A stretch of 64,000 nucleotides of DNA from Mallotus nudiflorus (GCA_947683625.1 CANTUR010001431.1:62001-126000), one strand, 5' to 3'. Positions 49,512 to 63,430 are shown, counted from the first letter of the stretch. The notes: generated by a model not told the origin, from the sequence alone. Numbers and translations: made by a program.

Positions 49512-49574
49512 TGTTACGACCCAAATTGGGAGTCATGACCAATGCTAGGGAATGGGAATTCTTTCGAATCCAAA
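49512..49574 (-). repeat. First 63 bp of a minus-oriented LTR
   Basis: TGTTACGACCCAAATTGGG ... TTCTTTCGAATCCAA matches the opening of the minus-oriented LTRs and is cut after 63 bp by a plus-oriented LTR. Its remainder probably lies right of the window. Confidence 0.8.
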
Positions 49575-49878
49575 TGTAATAACCCGAGTTTTTAAATTAT
49601 TTTAATATAAAATAGGATATACAGTGTTAATAATTTAAAACAATATTTGATTATTTATCAATTAATGAGTTATATTATTATTATTTTATGTTAATTAGGG
49701 TTTTGATATATATTTATTTTAAGATTAGTATTTCAATAATTTATTATGTAATATATACATATCTTATTTTAAATAATATTTAAATTTAGTATATTTTATT
49801 TAATGACATTATTAAGTGTATTTGACAAGCTAATATATATATATATATATATAAACATATATTATGAATTAAGGTTTA
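49575..49878 (+). repeat. First about 300 bp of a plus-oriented LTR
   Basis: TGTAATAACCCGAGTTTTTA is the opening of a plus-oriented LTR, closest in look to the solo LTR at 37356. It is broken at 49878 by another plus-oriented LTR. Confidence 0.75.
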
Positions 49879-52800
49879 TGTCTAATATCCCGTGTTTTTA
49901 AATATTTTTACACTGTACCGGGATATGCAGTGTTAATAAATTTTGAATATATATATGATATTTTTACAAGTTGATATGTATTTAAAACCTATTTTAATTA
50001 TTGTGTATTATTTACAGTGCTTTACGTAAAATTTTCCCGAGACTTGTATTTTTGGGGAAATTTTCACGTAAATAATTTATTATTAATTATTTTAAATATA
50101 TTTTCGGACTTGCATGAACTCATACGTATTTTTAAAATACTAAATAAGGCCTATGTGTGTATATATTTATTTAATTAGGGTTTAATATTACCCTAATATT
50201 TTATTAATTATTTATTAGTTTTATTGTTATTTAATTATTTTTATTTAGTATAAATTATTAAAATATTAAATTATATGTGTGTGGTGTATATTTAATGTGT
50301 GTAATTTAATATTATTTTAATATATAGTATAAAGTATATATATATATATACATATATGTAGTCAAAAATCAAAATTTTTGGTAAATTACCGAATTGCCCT
50401 CTCCCTTCTCCTTCTTCTCTCCCGATCGTCTACCGTCACTGTGCCTCCCATTCCAGCATGCCGAACCGCCCTTCGCCACCACCAGCTACCGCCAACCTTC
50501 TTCCCCTTCCTTCCTCTTCCTCTCCGACGTGACCAGGCCGCCAGAAGCCCGTTGGAACGCCCAGAATCCGCCATGGCAGCAAGTTGAGCTTCTTGCCGTC
50601 GATAACTATTCCGACCACCATTTTATGCACCGCTGGTCTTCATCAACTCCTTGAGCTCCGGTGATTCCAATTCTAAGCTCCTTTTCGCCTGAAATCAAGT
50701 GGATTTTGAGGTTTGAGCTAAAACTCAATTCGGTCACATTAGGCTTTTTGATTTTTTTGAGCTTCGAATTGATTGATTCATGAAAACTCCCTTCACAAAT
50801 GCTGATCCTAGTAGCTTAATCTACATGTATGAATTTTTTTGGAATTTTTGGAGATTTTTGGATTTTTGGGTATTTTTGAATATTTTAATATTATTTTCTA
50901 ATTTTCGGAAATTAATTATTTAAATTATGAAATTGTGTTTTATGGTTAAATTAGGTGTTGAAATGAATTATAGGAATTTATTTGGAATTTTTATGAATTT
51001 CTAAGTATTTATTTTGAATTATTGAAGTTTATGGAATTTTGGAAAATTAGGGTTAAATGTGTTTTTATTTGAATTTAATTGGATAATTGGGTTTAATTAT
51101 TGATATTATTGATAAATATATTGAGAAAATTAATTTTGGATAATTTTATAATTTTTGGTGAATTTTTGAAGTAATTATAGTATATTTATATATATATATA
51201 GGGGTATTTTGGTAATTTTACCCTAAATTGGCTAAAAATGTAATTTAATTGGTTTTAATAGTTATTTAAGGTATAAAAATGATTTTTACAAATTATTTGG
51301 TATTTTTAACTAATTAAAACTATTTTTCATGAATTATTTTCAATTATATATATAATATACGGTTTTTCTAATAAAATGAGTTTTTATCGGTTTTTACTGT
51401 GTTTAAAGGTTAATTATGTAATTTCTACTTATAAAATGTATTTCTATGTTATAAGGATATTTTTGGTATTTCTGGAATTGTTCTGTGTTTGTGGACCCCG
51501 GTCGGTAGACTGTAGTTTGGAGTCTGACCGAGGGGTTGTGGTTGAGTGTTGAGCCTGTTTTTTGAAGTGTGTTTCTTTGCAGGGTCGGCTCTACTCTTTT
51601 GAGTAGAGAGATGTCCGTTTTACAGGGGAGGTTCTGCCAGATTTTCGATAGAATTCTCGTAAAACGTGATATCCGGTCAAACCCTAATTCTGATTCTATG
51701 TTTAATACTCTAGATCGAATTCTAGGATTTCTGTTAGGTTTATTCTAATGTCTGTCGTTATTTTCTTGTTTAGTTGCACCAAGACCGAGGGCTAGTGGAC
51801 CAGGCCCGTCAGATCCGTCTCGTGGAGCGCACTAGGTGAGTTACTATACTATATATATATGCTTAGGATGCATGATTTAGAAATATATATTTTATTTTGA
51901 TTAAAATGCATAAATAATGTGATTTGTATTTAAGTATATTTTTGGTTTATTTTTTGTATATATTAAATTATATACATGTTTTGTAAATAAAATATATTTA
52001 AAATGTTTTTAAATATATTTCTAGCTTAAGTTATAATTTGATTGAATTCATTTTACATATATATACTCGAAATATACCTGGTTTACTTTTGGTATATTTC
52101 CGGTATATATATGGTTTATGTTGTTATTTTATTGAAATTCATGCATCATTTATTTTTGTGAATGAATGTTTTATATTTATTAATGAAGGATATCGATAGA
52201 ACGTGTTACCTAGTGGGCAGCACTAGGACCGAGTACGTACCGGTACGCCTATAGTATTTAGGCTATATTACTAACTTATTTATGGATATTGATTGGCTAT
52301 GATTATTTGATGTGTGAGATGTGATTTGGGTGTGATTGCTGGAGCTCGGTTGACCAAGTGTCTCGGGGCCAATCACACAGGCAGTTAGACTGCTGGAGCT
52401 CGGTTGACTTAGTGTCTCGGGGCCAGTCTACTGTCTAAATGGATTAAGTGGATATATTTTGGAATAAGTGAGCCTGTGTGGCTAGAGTGTTGTCTAACAC
52501 TATTTCCGAGGTTGCGATATCTTAGGGTTCTATGTGATCCTTCATAAACTGTGATTTTCAATAAAATATATATATAAATGATTTTACTGCATCTGTGTGA
52601 ATTTGCCTGTATATATACATATTATATATACTGTTGACTGTATGCATTGTTATTTAGTATGCATGTATATATATTATAGTAATTCACTCAGTGAGGTCTG
52701 ACTCCCCTCCGTTGACTATTTTTCAGGAGAGTCAACATCTTCAGACCTTAGTAGCAGGTCGATACGCCGGATTTCTTCCGCCCCGGCTTCTTTGTGTAAA

Positions 52801-53138
52801 TTATTTACTTGAGTCTTATTTTTATAATCTAGACACTGCAGTAGTTGTGAATTAAAATGTGGGATTTCATGTATTTTATTTAAAGAGATGTATTATATTG
52901 AAACTGGATTTGTACTGAAAGATTTTATATATATGTGAAGAGATGAGATTTGATTTAAATCCAGTGATGAAATGATATTGTAATATTTATGATTTTTATT
53001 TCCACTGCATATAATATTATTATTATTCAATGTTTTATATTTATATTTATTTTTATTTTTAGGCTTGCTACTGGTTCCGGATTCGAAAGAATTCCCGTTC
53101 CCTAGCGCCGGTCATGGCCCCTGTTTTGGGTCGTGACA
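49879..53138 (+). repeat. Full-length plus-oriented LTR
   Basis: TGTCTAATATCCCG ... GGTCGTGACA, 3260 bp. It is the clearest sense copy: G/C-rich block 50390-50680, second stem 51496-51534, stem-loop CTCTACTC-TTTT-GAGTAGAG at 51589-51608, donor AG-GTGAGT at 51836, 54-bp repeat pair (52330-52440), acceptor TTTTTCAG at 52726. No clear 5-bp duplication flanks it (GTTTA left, TTATG right), so solo LTR versus remnant is open. Confidence 0.9.
51836..52726 (+). other. Putative intron inside an LTR (best sense copy)
   Basis: ACTAG-GTGAGTTACT to ACTATTTTTCAG-GAGAGTC, 891 bp. The donor matches the plant consensus at every position and the acceptor has a T-rich tract and CAG-G. Confidence 0.5.
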
Positions 53139-53220
53139 TTATGTCACGACCCAAACCAGGGGCCATGACCGGCGATAAGGAACGAGAATTCTTTCGAATC
53201 CGGAACCCGTAGCAAGCCTT
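53060..53220. repeat. Near-perfect 79-bp inverted repeat at an LTR-LTR junction
   Basis: The last 79 bp of the plus-oriented LTR (53060-53138) and first 79 bp of the minus-oriented LTR (53142-53220) are inverted copies with few mismatches, separated by TTA. Confidence 0.95.
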
Positions 53221-54734
53221 AGAAAAATAAAACATACAATAAATAAATAAATACAACTGAATTAAAATTTTTCTCAAAATTGTTATATAAAATAGATATT
53301 CCCAAATCCTTTCATAGATGAATATATTCATACAATATTCAAATACAACTTTTAGAGTACAAAGTATCAAAACAAAGAAATACTTTTATGATACAATAAC
53401 ACTACTATTGTAGTTTATAGAATACAATCAGAGTTCAAAATATACATCTACATAAAATAGCCAGGATAGAAGAACACCGACGAAGAACTCTACTACTATG
53501 GTCTGACGATATAAGATCTCCTAAAAAAAAATTAATTAAGGGGGGGGGTCAGACCTCATTGAGTGAATTATTATACTATATATACATGCAATCTAACCAT
53601 ATCCAGTGAATCATTCTTATATATATATATATATACACACACACACATTTCACATAAAAACCAAACTTCACTTTTATAAATATAATAAGGGCAGTAAATA
53701 TTTATTTTAATACATAAAGGATCAAATAGAACCCTATTAATCGCAACCTCAATTAACCATATCATCACTCTAGCCATACAGGCTCACTTAATTCCAAGTA
53801 AATCACTTATTCCATTTTGGATAGTAGACTGGCCCCGAGACACTAAGTCAACTGAGCTCCAGCAGTCTGACTGTCAGTGTGATTGGCCCCAAGACACTTG
53901 GTCAACCGAGCTCTAGCAATCACACTATCAATCACATCATAACTCAATCAAATCAATCAAATTGTAATCACCACAATTAATTCATCACTCAAACCTAAAT
54001 CTATCACACCAATACGTACACGGTCCCAGTGCTGCCTACTAGGTAGCACGTTCTATTGATATCCTTCATTTAAAATAAATCATACATCAGAAATAAATAA
54101 TGTAGAATGACATTCATACTAGCAAAATATACCATATATATATATACCAAAAATATACTTAAAATAAACTAAGTATATTTCAAGTATATATATATGTAAA
54201 ATAAATTCAAATCAATCATGAAATATACTAAAATCAACCCATAATATACTAAAAACATGTTAGGTTTAAATCAATAATAAAACATGCATTTATTTGGAAA
54301 ATATACCAAAAATATACTTAAAAACAATTTAAGTATAAATCAATAATATGACATGGAATTATTTAGGAATATACCTAAAATATACTAAAAATATGTCTAA
54401 AGTACACAAATCATTTAATAAAATAATTATGAATGAATATACATTTAAAACATGTATATATACTAAAACATGCATTTAGTTTGACATATACCCAAAAAAT
54501 ATATATATATATATACTAAAATAAACCTAATTATCTAACATACACATATCAAAAATAAACTCTAAATATACCAGTGATATATTAAATGTATGTAGAAAAT
54601 ATGCAAACATATATATATATCAAGATATACTAAAAATAAATAAAAAATATACCAAATCATATTATAAATTAAATTACTTTCAAAGAAACATATAATGAAA
54701 ATGAAAAATTCTAAGTCATGCATTCTATATGCAA

Positions 54735-54775
<41 letters not shown>

Positions 54776-56696
54776 TAATAAATCACTGGTTAGCACTCCA
54801 TGAGACATACTCGGCGGGACTGGTTTGTTAGGCCTCAGTCTCGGCGCAACTAGAAAAATAAACTAACAACAACAATCATAACAAATTTCTAACTCTACGC
54901 TTCTAGGATTACTATAGAAAGACTCAATTAAAAATTCAAAACTAAACTCGGACCGGTTGCCATGTTTTACAAGAAATCTACCGAAATTTTGGCAGAATCT
55001 CCTCTGTAAAATAGACATCTCCCTACAAAAGTAGAGCCGATCCTACACAGAAAACACACTTCTAAAATCTCAAAACACAACACCTCAGGTTAGGACTCCA
55101 AACTCCACAAATCCCCAACCGAGGTTAACAATTCACAAATCAACAATATTAACAGTAAAATAATAAAAATCATCAAAAACCCATAAAAATATTTTAAAAC
55201 CTTTACTTTCCAATTAAAACATAAAAGTCTAATTTAAATAATATTTGATAATAAAAATTTAGAAATGGAATAAAATTTCCATTTTACAATTAAAGTTACA
55301 TAATATTTTAAAATTATCACAATTAACTAATAAAATCTCTAACATTAGATAATATTAATAAAAATTCAATTTTACAATTATTCAACATAACATAATAAAA
55401 TTCACATTTAATTGCATAAATAGTTTAATTATATAATAAAATTAGCTTAAAACACATTTTATTTCCAAAATAACATATAATATATTATTTGAAAACAAAT
55501 TTTTTTTGAAAAATAGTATTAATTAGTTAAAATAATAATTAGTCCGAGAAAATCATTTTATTACCTTAAATAATTATAAAATCAACTAAAACATAATATT
55601 TAGCTATAATTAACACAAAATTACACATTTACTCCTATAATATCAAATATCCAATATACTTAAATATACTAAATAATTTCCTCAAAAATTATAGAATCAT
55701 TAAAATATTTAATCAACATATATTATATTAATTTCAACCAAAACACATATTATTCCAACAATTTCTATAAGAATACATATTTAATCTAATAATTCAAAAT
55801 ACACATAAATTGTATAAAATTCCATAAAAGTATACAAATTCATAAAAATTATTTTTTTAACAAATAACATTCCAATATCAACTAAAACACAAAATTAAAC
55901 TCTAAATTCAACCAAAATGCACATTTAATTCAATATTCCAAAATGTACATAAACTAAAAATATTTGTAAAAATTATATAATAATCCCAAAAATTAATTTC
56001 TCAACACCACACTTAATAACAATATATAACAACAATAATTTAATCAAATTCATAATTTAATTAATTAATTAACAAAAAATTCATTTTTAATAATTAAAAT
56101 ATTCAATAATTAACCAAAAATCAAACAAAATCAGAAAAATAAATTAAAAATATATATGAGTAGATTAAGATGCATAGATCATCATCTCTAAAAGAAATTA
56201 TCAATAATTCATTAAACTCAAGCTAAAAAAAATTAAAAAGAATTTGACATAAACTAAAAAATATATGCAAAAACTCACCCTAAACTAAGTTTGAGCTCAA
56301 ATCATGGCTAACATTATCTTCTCCAAGGCTTAAGGAGTCGAACTAGCCAAGAAATATCAGCTCTCACTATCGGGAAGTCGCCGGTGATCTTTGTACGCTG
56401 CTGCTTTGTATGCTGTCCACCGACGGCTTCTCCAGCTCTTCAATGGTAGTGACGATGAGAAGCAGAAGATGATGGCGCTGGTAATGGCTGAGCAATCATG
56501 AGGAAGAAGAAGGAGTAAAGTGACAAGGGAGGGCCGAAATTATGAGAAGAAAGGGAAGAAAATAACCTTGCTCAATGTTTTGTGTGTGTATATATATATT
56601 ATATATACACACACACCTATAATCTCACACACCTATAATCTCACACACTTATAATCACACACACATAAAAACAAACGCATAAAATTTATTTAAAAA
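53142..56696 (-). repeat. Minus-oriented chromovirus LTR, interrupted by element 2
   Basis: Starts TGTCACGACCC. Acceptor TTTTTTTTAG-GAGATC (53521), weakened donor GTGATT (54786), stem CCTAC-AAAA-GTAG (about 55022-55034), G/C-rich block 56330-56560. The ending TACA is absent; element 2 starts at 56697, so the rest of this LTR is expected to the right of the window. It looks closer to the LTR copies at 2881 and 37356 than to element 1. Confidence 0.82.
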
Positions 56697-59562
56697 TGTC
56701 ACGACCCAAAACAGGAGCCATGACCGGTGCTAAGAAACGGAAATTCTTTCGAATCCGAAACCCATAGCAAGCCTTAAATAAAAAAAAACATGCAGTAATA
56801 ATAATAACATAAATAATATTATGCAGCAGAAATATAATCATAAATATTAAAATAATACTCCACTACGGGATTTAAACCAACAACTCATCTTACACACATA
56901 ATAAACTTTTAATACAATCCAGTTCAAATCCTTAAAATATACAACTCACACAATATAGTACAAAACCCCTTTAACAATTTTACAACTATTGCAGTGTCTA
57001 GATTATAAAATAAAACTCGAGTAAGCAGTTTACATAATGAAGTCGGGGCGGAAGAAATCTGACATATGGGTCTGCTACTGAGGTCTAAAGACAATGACTC
57101 TCCTGAAAAATAGTCAATGGAGGGGAGTCAGACCTCATTGAGTGAATTGTTATAATATATATACATGCATAACTAAGTGGCAATGCACACAATCAATAGT
57201 GTATATAATAAATATATATACACGCAATTACACACAAATGCAGTAAAATCATTTTTTATATATATATATTTTACTGAAAATCACTGTTTGTGAAGGATCA
57301 AATCGAACCCTAGCAAATCGCAACCTCAAACAGTGTTAAACAACACTCTAGCCATACAGGCTCACTTATTCCAAATATATTCACTTGTTCCATGTGGACA
57401 GTAGACTGGCCCCGAGACACTAAGTCAACCGAGCTCCAGCAGTATGACTATCAGTGTGATTGGCCTAAGACACTTGGTCAACCGAGCTCCAGTAATCACA
57501 CTCTCAAATCATATCTCACATCAGATATCAAATCGAATCAATATAATCAACATCCACAAATAGGTTAGTAATATAGCCTAAATGCTATCAGCGTACTGGT
57601 ACATACTCGGTCCTAGTGCTGCCCACTATGTAGCACATTCTATTGATATCCTTCATTTTAAATATAAAAAATACATTCATAAAAATAAATGATGCATGAA
57701 TTTGAAATAAACAACAATATAAACCATATATATACTAGAAATATACCAAAAGTAAACTAGGTATATTCAGAGTATATATACGTCAAATAAATCCCATTAA
57801 ATTACAAAATAAACTAGAAATATATTCAAACATTAATAAAACATGCATATAGTTTAAAATATACCGAAAATAAACAAAAAATAAACTTAAATACTAATTA
57901 AATCATTTATGCATATTTATCAAAATAAACCATATGTTTCTAAAACTTGCACCCTAAAATTAGTATATATATATATATATATATAATAACAACTCACTGT
58001 TTATTACGCTCCTCGAGATGGGTCCGATGGGCCTGGTCCACTAGGCCTCGGTCTTGATGCAACTAAACAAGCAAACAACAATAAAAATCAGAATAAATCT
58101 AATGGAAAATCCTAGAAACTCGATTTAGAATACTAGACACATCATTAGAATCAAAATTTGACCGGATATCACGTTTTACAAGAATTCTACCGAAAATTCG
58201 ACAGAACCTCTCCTGTAAAATGGACATCTCTCTACTCAAAGAGTAGAGCCCGTCCTGGAAAGAAACACATTTCAAAAATAGATAAAGAATTCACAATCAC
58301 AATCCCTCGGTCGTACACCAAACTACAATTCACCGACGGAGGTCCATAATTCACGGAATATTTACAAAATATCAAAAATACCCTTATATAATAAAAATAC
58401 ATTTTATAAATCCAAATTACGTAATTAACCCTAAAACACATTAAAAATCGATAAAAACTCATTTATTAGAAAAATCGTATAATATACATATAATTTGAAA
58501 ATAATTTACGAAAAAATAGTTTTAATTAGATAAAAATACTATATAATTTTTAGAAATCATTTTTATACCCTAAATAACTATTAAAACAATTTAATTACAT
58601 TTTTAGCCAATTTAGTATAAAATTACCAAAATACCCCTATATATATATTTACTAAAATTAATCAAAAATTCACCAAAAATAATACAATTACTCAAAATTA
58701 ATTTTCTCAACATATAATTCAATAATATCAATAAATATACTCAATTAACCAATTAATTTCAATTAAACACATAATTAACCCTATTTTTCAAAATTACATA
58801 AACTTAATAAATTCCAAATAAATATATAAAAATTCACAAAAATTACAAATAAATTTCTATAATTCATTTCAACACCTATAATTACTAGAAAACACAATAT
58901 CATAATTTAATTAATTAATTTTCGAAAATTAGAAAATAATAATAAAATAATAAAAAATACCCAAAAATCAAAATAAATTCCAAAAAATTCCACAAAAATT
59001 AACATAAGTAGATTGAGCTAAGGGGACCAACATTTGTTAAGACACTTTTCATGAATCATATGGAAAAAGCTTAAAAAAATCAAAGAAGTCAAAATGGCTA
59101 AAACTAAAACAAGTTCGAAACCTCACCACCACATGTTTTTATTCTAGAAGGAGTCCAGAATCAACTTCCTCAAAGCTCTACGAGATGAACGCCACCAAAA
59201 ACGTCTGATTTGGTGGCCGGACGGAGGAGAACGACAAGAAAACGTATTTCAAGTAAAAACGGGCAACAGAGGTCGATACCGGCGCCGGGGAAGGTGACAG
59301 GGACGGCGGAGCTGCTGGAGAAGACGGTGGCACACCGGGAGGCACTCTGACAGCTGGTGATCGGAAGTTATAGGCGGTGAGGGTGAGGGTTGACGGAGGA
59401 GAGGGGTTGATGGCAATGTTTGTAAATTAAGGAAAGTATATATATATATAACTTTAATAATTTATTATTAAAATATATTAATATTATACTTAGAAAAATT
59501 ACACACCACATGTTAAAATAAACAATATATATACATAAACACATGGTAATTAAAATGAAAAC

Positions 59563-59618
<56 letters not shown>

Positions 59619-59948
59619 ATAATTAATAAACCCTAAAATTATTAAATATATGAATATATATGCATGTATATGTATGTATTTTAATGCAACCATTAAAATA
59701 GTGCATGGACTCATGCAAATTCGTAAATCTATTTAAAATAATTAATATTAAATTATTTACGTGTCAATTTTCCCGAAAATACAATTTTCGGAAAAAATTT
59801 TACATAAAGTACTTAAAATAATATAAAAAAATTAAAATTAGTTTTAAACAGATAAAAAACTCATAAATATATCATAAATATATACAAAATTATTAACACT
59901 GCATATCCCGATGCAGTATAAAAATATTTAAAAACTCAGGATATTACA
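56697..59948 (-). repeat. 3' LTR of element 2
   Basis: TGTCACGACCC ... GGATATTACA, 3252 bp. Acceptor ATTTTTCAG-GAGAGTC (57103), donor GTGAGT (57997), stem-loop CTCTACTC-AAA-GAGTAGAG at 58230-58248, second stem with one mismatch near 58304-58342, G/C-rich block 59150-59420, TA tract 59568-59611. Confidence 0.95.
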
Positions 59949-59961
59949 GTCTTCCCCCCTT
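59949..59961 (-). other. Polypurine tract of element 2
   Basis: AAGGGGGGAAGAC, identical to that of element 1, directly inside the 3' LTR. Confidence 0.95.
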
Positions 59962-60004
59962 ACAAGAATTCGTCCCTGAATTCCAAAAAAGAATAATTAC
60001 AAGA

Positions 60005-61569
60005 TCAAAGAGGAAAGAGATACGGGTAAGAAGCTCGCATCTCAGCTTCAGTCTCCCACATATACTCCTCAACTTTGTTGCTACGCCACAGAACCTTGAC
60101 CATCGGAATCTGCTTCGACCGCAACTGTCGAACTTGATAGTCAACAATCGCCATAGGTTCTTCTACAAATGTCAGATCTTCACTCACTTCTACGTTGTCG
60201 GGCTGCAACACGTGTGAAGGGTCTGAGATATACTTCCTCAGCATTGAGATATGAAATACCGGATGCACTTGAGACATACTCAGGGGCAAAGCCAACCGAT
60301 ATGCAATAATGCCAACTCTCTCCTTAATCTCGAACGGTCCGATATATCTCGGTGCTAACTTACCCTTCTTGCCAAATCTCATCACACCCTTCATCGGAGA
60401 CACCTTCAGGAAAATAAAATCTCCGACATAAAATTCCACGTCTCTGCGCCTAGGATCCGCATAGCTCTTCTGCCTACTAACTGCGGTCTCTAATCTTTGC
60501 TTAATCACGATAACTTTCTCTGTAGCATCCTGAACCATCTCAGGTCCAGTCAAAGCTCTCTCTCTAATCTCATCCCAACTCAGAGGGGATCTACACTTCC
60601 TTCCATACAACGCCTCATACGGTGCCATACCAATACTGTTATGGTAGTTGTTATTATATGCAAACTCTACAAGAGGCAAATGATGATCCCAACTACCTCC
60701 CAAATCCAGGACATACATCCTCAACAATCTTCTAGTGTCTGGATCATCCTCTCAGATTGGCCATTTGTCTGAGGATGAAAAGCAGTACTGAAATCCAACC
60801 TAGTGCCCATTGCTTCCTGCAACTTCTGCCAAAAATGAGAGGTAAACATTGAACCTTTGTCTGAAACAATGGACACAGGTACTCCATGAAGGCACACAAT
60901 ATGTTTCACATATAGCTTTGCCAATCTAGCTATAGAATAAGTGGCTTTCACAGGTAAGAAATGTGCAGACTTCGTCAACCTGTCTACAATCACCCAGATG
61001 GAATCGTATCCATCCTTAGAACGAGGTAAACCTACCATAAAATCCATAGCTATCCTTTCCCACTTCCAGTCGGGAATAGGAAGAGGCTAAAGCTTCCCAG
61101 AAGGCTTTTGATGTTAAGCTTTCACTTGCTGACACGTCAGAAATTTAGCAACATAATCAGTGACATCCTTCTTCAGTCCGTCCTACCAGTATAAATCTCT
61201 AATACTATGGTACATCTTAGTGACACCCGGATGTATGCTATAGGTTGTAGAATGTGCTTCCTCTAGGATCTCTTCTCTTAAATCATCCACATCAAGAACA
61301 CATAATCTACCACTGATCCACAACACACCATCATTATCAAGTGTGAAATTAGTGAACTTCCCTGCTCGAACATTCTCTGCAAACTCTTCTAGAATAGGAT
61401 CTCGGCTCTGAGCTACTTTAATCCTAGCTCTCAGTACAGATCGTACCTTAAATTAAGCTAATAGTCCACCTAACTTACTAATCTTTATCATTAGACCTTG
61501 ATCCACCAATAGATGCAACTCTTGGATCAACGGTCTCCTCTCTACACTAATGTAAGCAAGACTGCCTGA
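60005..61569 (-). pseudogene. Element 2 integrase with chromodomain
   Basis: Zinc-domain remnants at about 61260-61110, core MDFMVGLPRSKDGYDS, VSIVSDKGSMFTSHFWQKLQ, NGQSERMIQTLED, then after a one-base loss near 60726 the remainder MLRMYVLDLGGSWD ... IGPFEIKERVG and the chromodomain DYQVRQLRSKQIPMVKVLWR to a stop at 60005. It keeps the base that element 1 lost near 24384, and element 1 keeps the base lost here, so the two frameshifts are private. Confidence 0.93.
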
Positions 61570-62913
61570 AGACTTTCTACTCAAGGCATCTACTACCATA
61601 TTAGACTTGCCCGGATGATATAAAACCTCACAGTTATAATCTTTCAACAATTCCAACCATCTCCTCTGCCTCAGATTCAGATCTCTCTGCTGAAAAATGT
61701 ACTTAAGGCTCTTGTGATCAGTAAAAATCTCACAAGTCACCCCATACAGATAATGTCTCCAAATCTTTAAAGCAAAGATCACTACAACCATTTCAAGGTC
61801 ATGTGTAGGATAGTTCTGCTCATGCTTCTTTAATTGCCTCGAAGCATAGGCTATCACCCTACCATTCTGCATCAACACACAACCAAGGCCAACTCTAGAG
61901 GCATCATAATAAACTGTGAACTTTTCCACACTATTGGGCGAAGCTAGCACTGGGGCTATGGTCAATTTCTCCTTCAACAACTGAAAACTATTCTCATAAG
62001 CTTCTGACCACTCAAATCTAACATTCTTCTGAGTCAAGCGAATCATAGGGGCTGCAATTCTGGAAAAATCTTGCACAAACCACCTATAATACCCGACTAA
62101 ACCCAGAAAACTTTAAATCTCAGTAACAAAAGTCGGTCTAGGCCATTCAGACACTGCCTCAATCTTCTATAGATCAACCTGGATATCGTCTTTAGACACC
62201 ACATGTCCAAGAAAAGCAACACTCTACATCCAGAAATCACACTTCGAGAATTTAGCATAAAGCTTATGATCTTTTAGTGTCTGCAGTACAATCCTCAAAT
62301 GATATACATGCTCCTCCCTACTCCTCGAATATACCAGTATATCATTAATGAAGACTACCATAAATTGATCCATATATGGTCTGAATACCCTATTCATTAG
62401 GTCCATAAAAGCTACTGGTGCATTAGTCAAATCAAAAGACATCACCAGAAACTCATAGTGGCCATATCGAGTGCGGAATGCCATTTTAGGAACATCGGCT
62501 TCACTGATCCGCAACTGATGATAACCCGACCTCAGATCAATCTTGGAAAAGAACTGTGCACCCTGTAGCTAATCAAACAAGTCATCTATCCTTGGGAGAG
62601 GATACTTGTTCTTCATTGTCACCTTGTTCAGCTCTCTGTAGTCAATGCACAGTCTCAAGGTACCATCCTTCTTCTTCATAAATAGGACTGGTGCACCCCA
62701 AGGAGAAACACTGGGTCTGATAAAACCCTTATCTAACAAATCTTGCAACTGCTCCTTCAACTCTTTCAACTCTGCAAGAGCCATTTTGTAGGGTGGCATA
62801 GATATAGGAGTAGTACCTGGAACCACATCTATATAAAACTCAATCTCTCTGTGAGGTGGTAAACCTGGCAACTCCTTAGGAAAAACATCAGGAAACTCAC
62901 AGGCAATAGGAAC
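61570..62913 (-). pseudogene. Element 2 reverse transcriptase and RNase H
   Basis: IACEFPDVFPKELPG, GAPVLFMKKKDGTLRLCID, then a TAG where element 1 has CAG (DDLFDQL, near 62568), LRISEADVPK, and FINDILVYS near 62344, where the first catalytic Asp of the FIDD box is Asn. Further stops lie near 62222 and 62110. RNase H has YYDASRVGLG, IFTDHKSLK and VVDALSRKS. The RT is dead by stops and by active-site change. Confidence 0.93.
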
Positions 62914-63430
62914 ATCTGTGAGTGACAACTTCTCCACTGAAGTATCCCTGACCATTGCCAAATATCCCTGACAACCTTTCCTCAGTAACTTCTTAGCCGT
63001 AATAGCAAAAATAAGATTATGAGGTGCTGAACTCCTATCACCCATAAACTTAAATTCTTCTTCATCAGGAATTCTAAAAGTCACCTCTTTATTTCAACAA
63101 TCCACCATGGCATAGTGCTGAGATAACCAATCCATACCCAGAATAACATCAAATTCCACCACATCCAACAGAATCAAATCAGCGGGTAATTCTCTATCTC
63201 CCACGAGAACTGGACAACCAAAAAGAACAATATCGGTGTCCGAGGAATCGCTTAGAGGAGTGGCAACAGACAAAGGAAAAGCCATCCTCGAAGCTTGCCA
63301 ACAAGACTTAGAAGCAAAAATGGGAGAAACAAATGAATGTGTGGCACTCGGATCAAATAGAACCCATGCATCTAGGTAACAGATAGAAACAATACCTGCC
63401 ATGACTGCATTAGATGCCTGTGCATCCTGC
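62914..63430 (-). pseudogene. Element 2 protease
   Basis: AWVLFDPSATHSFVSPIF (about 63366-63313) and VILGMDWLSQHY. The active-site triplet is D-P-S; element 1 has D-P-G. A TGA at about 63093 follows YAMVDC. Confidence 0.87.

Noticed and set aside
49879..53138. Second solo LTR with target duplication
   Set aside because: The flanks GTTTA and TTATG do not match as a 5-bp duplication, so only full length is claimed.
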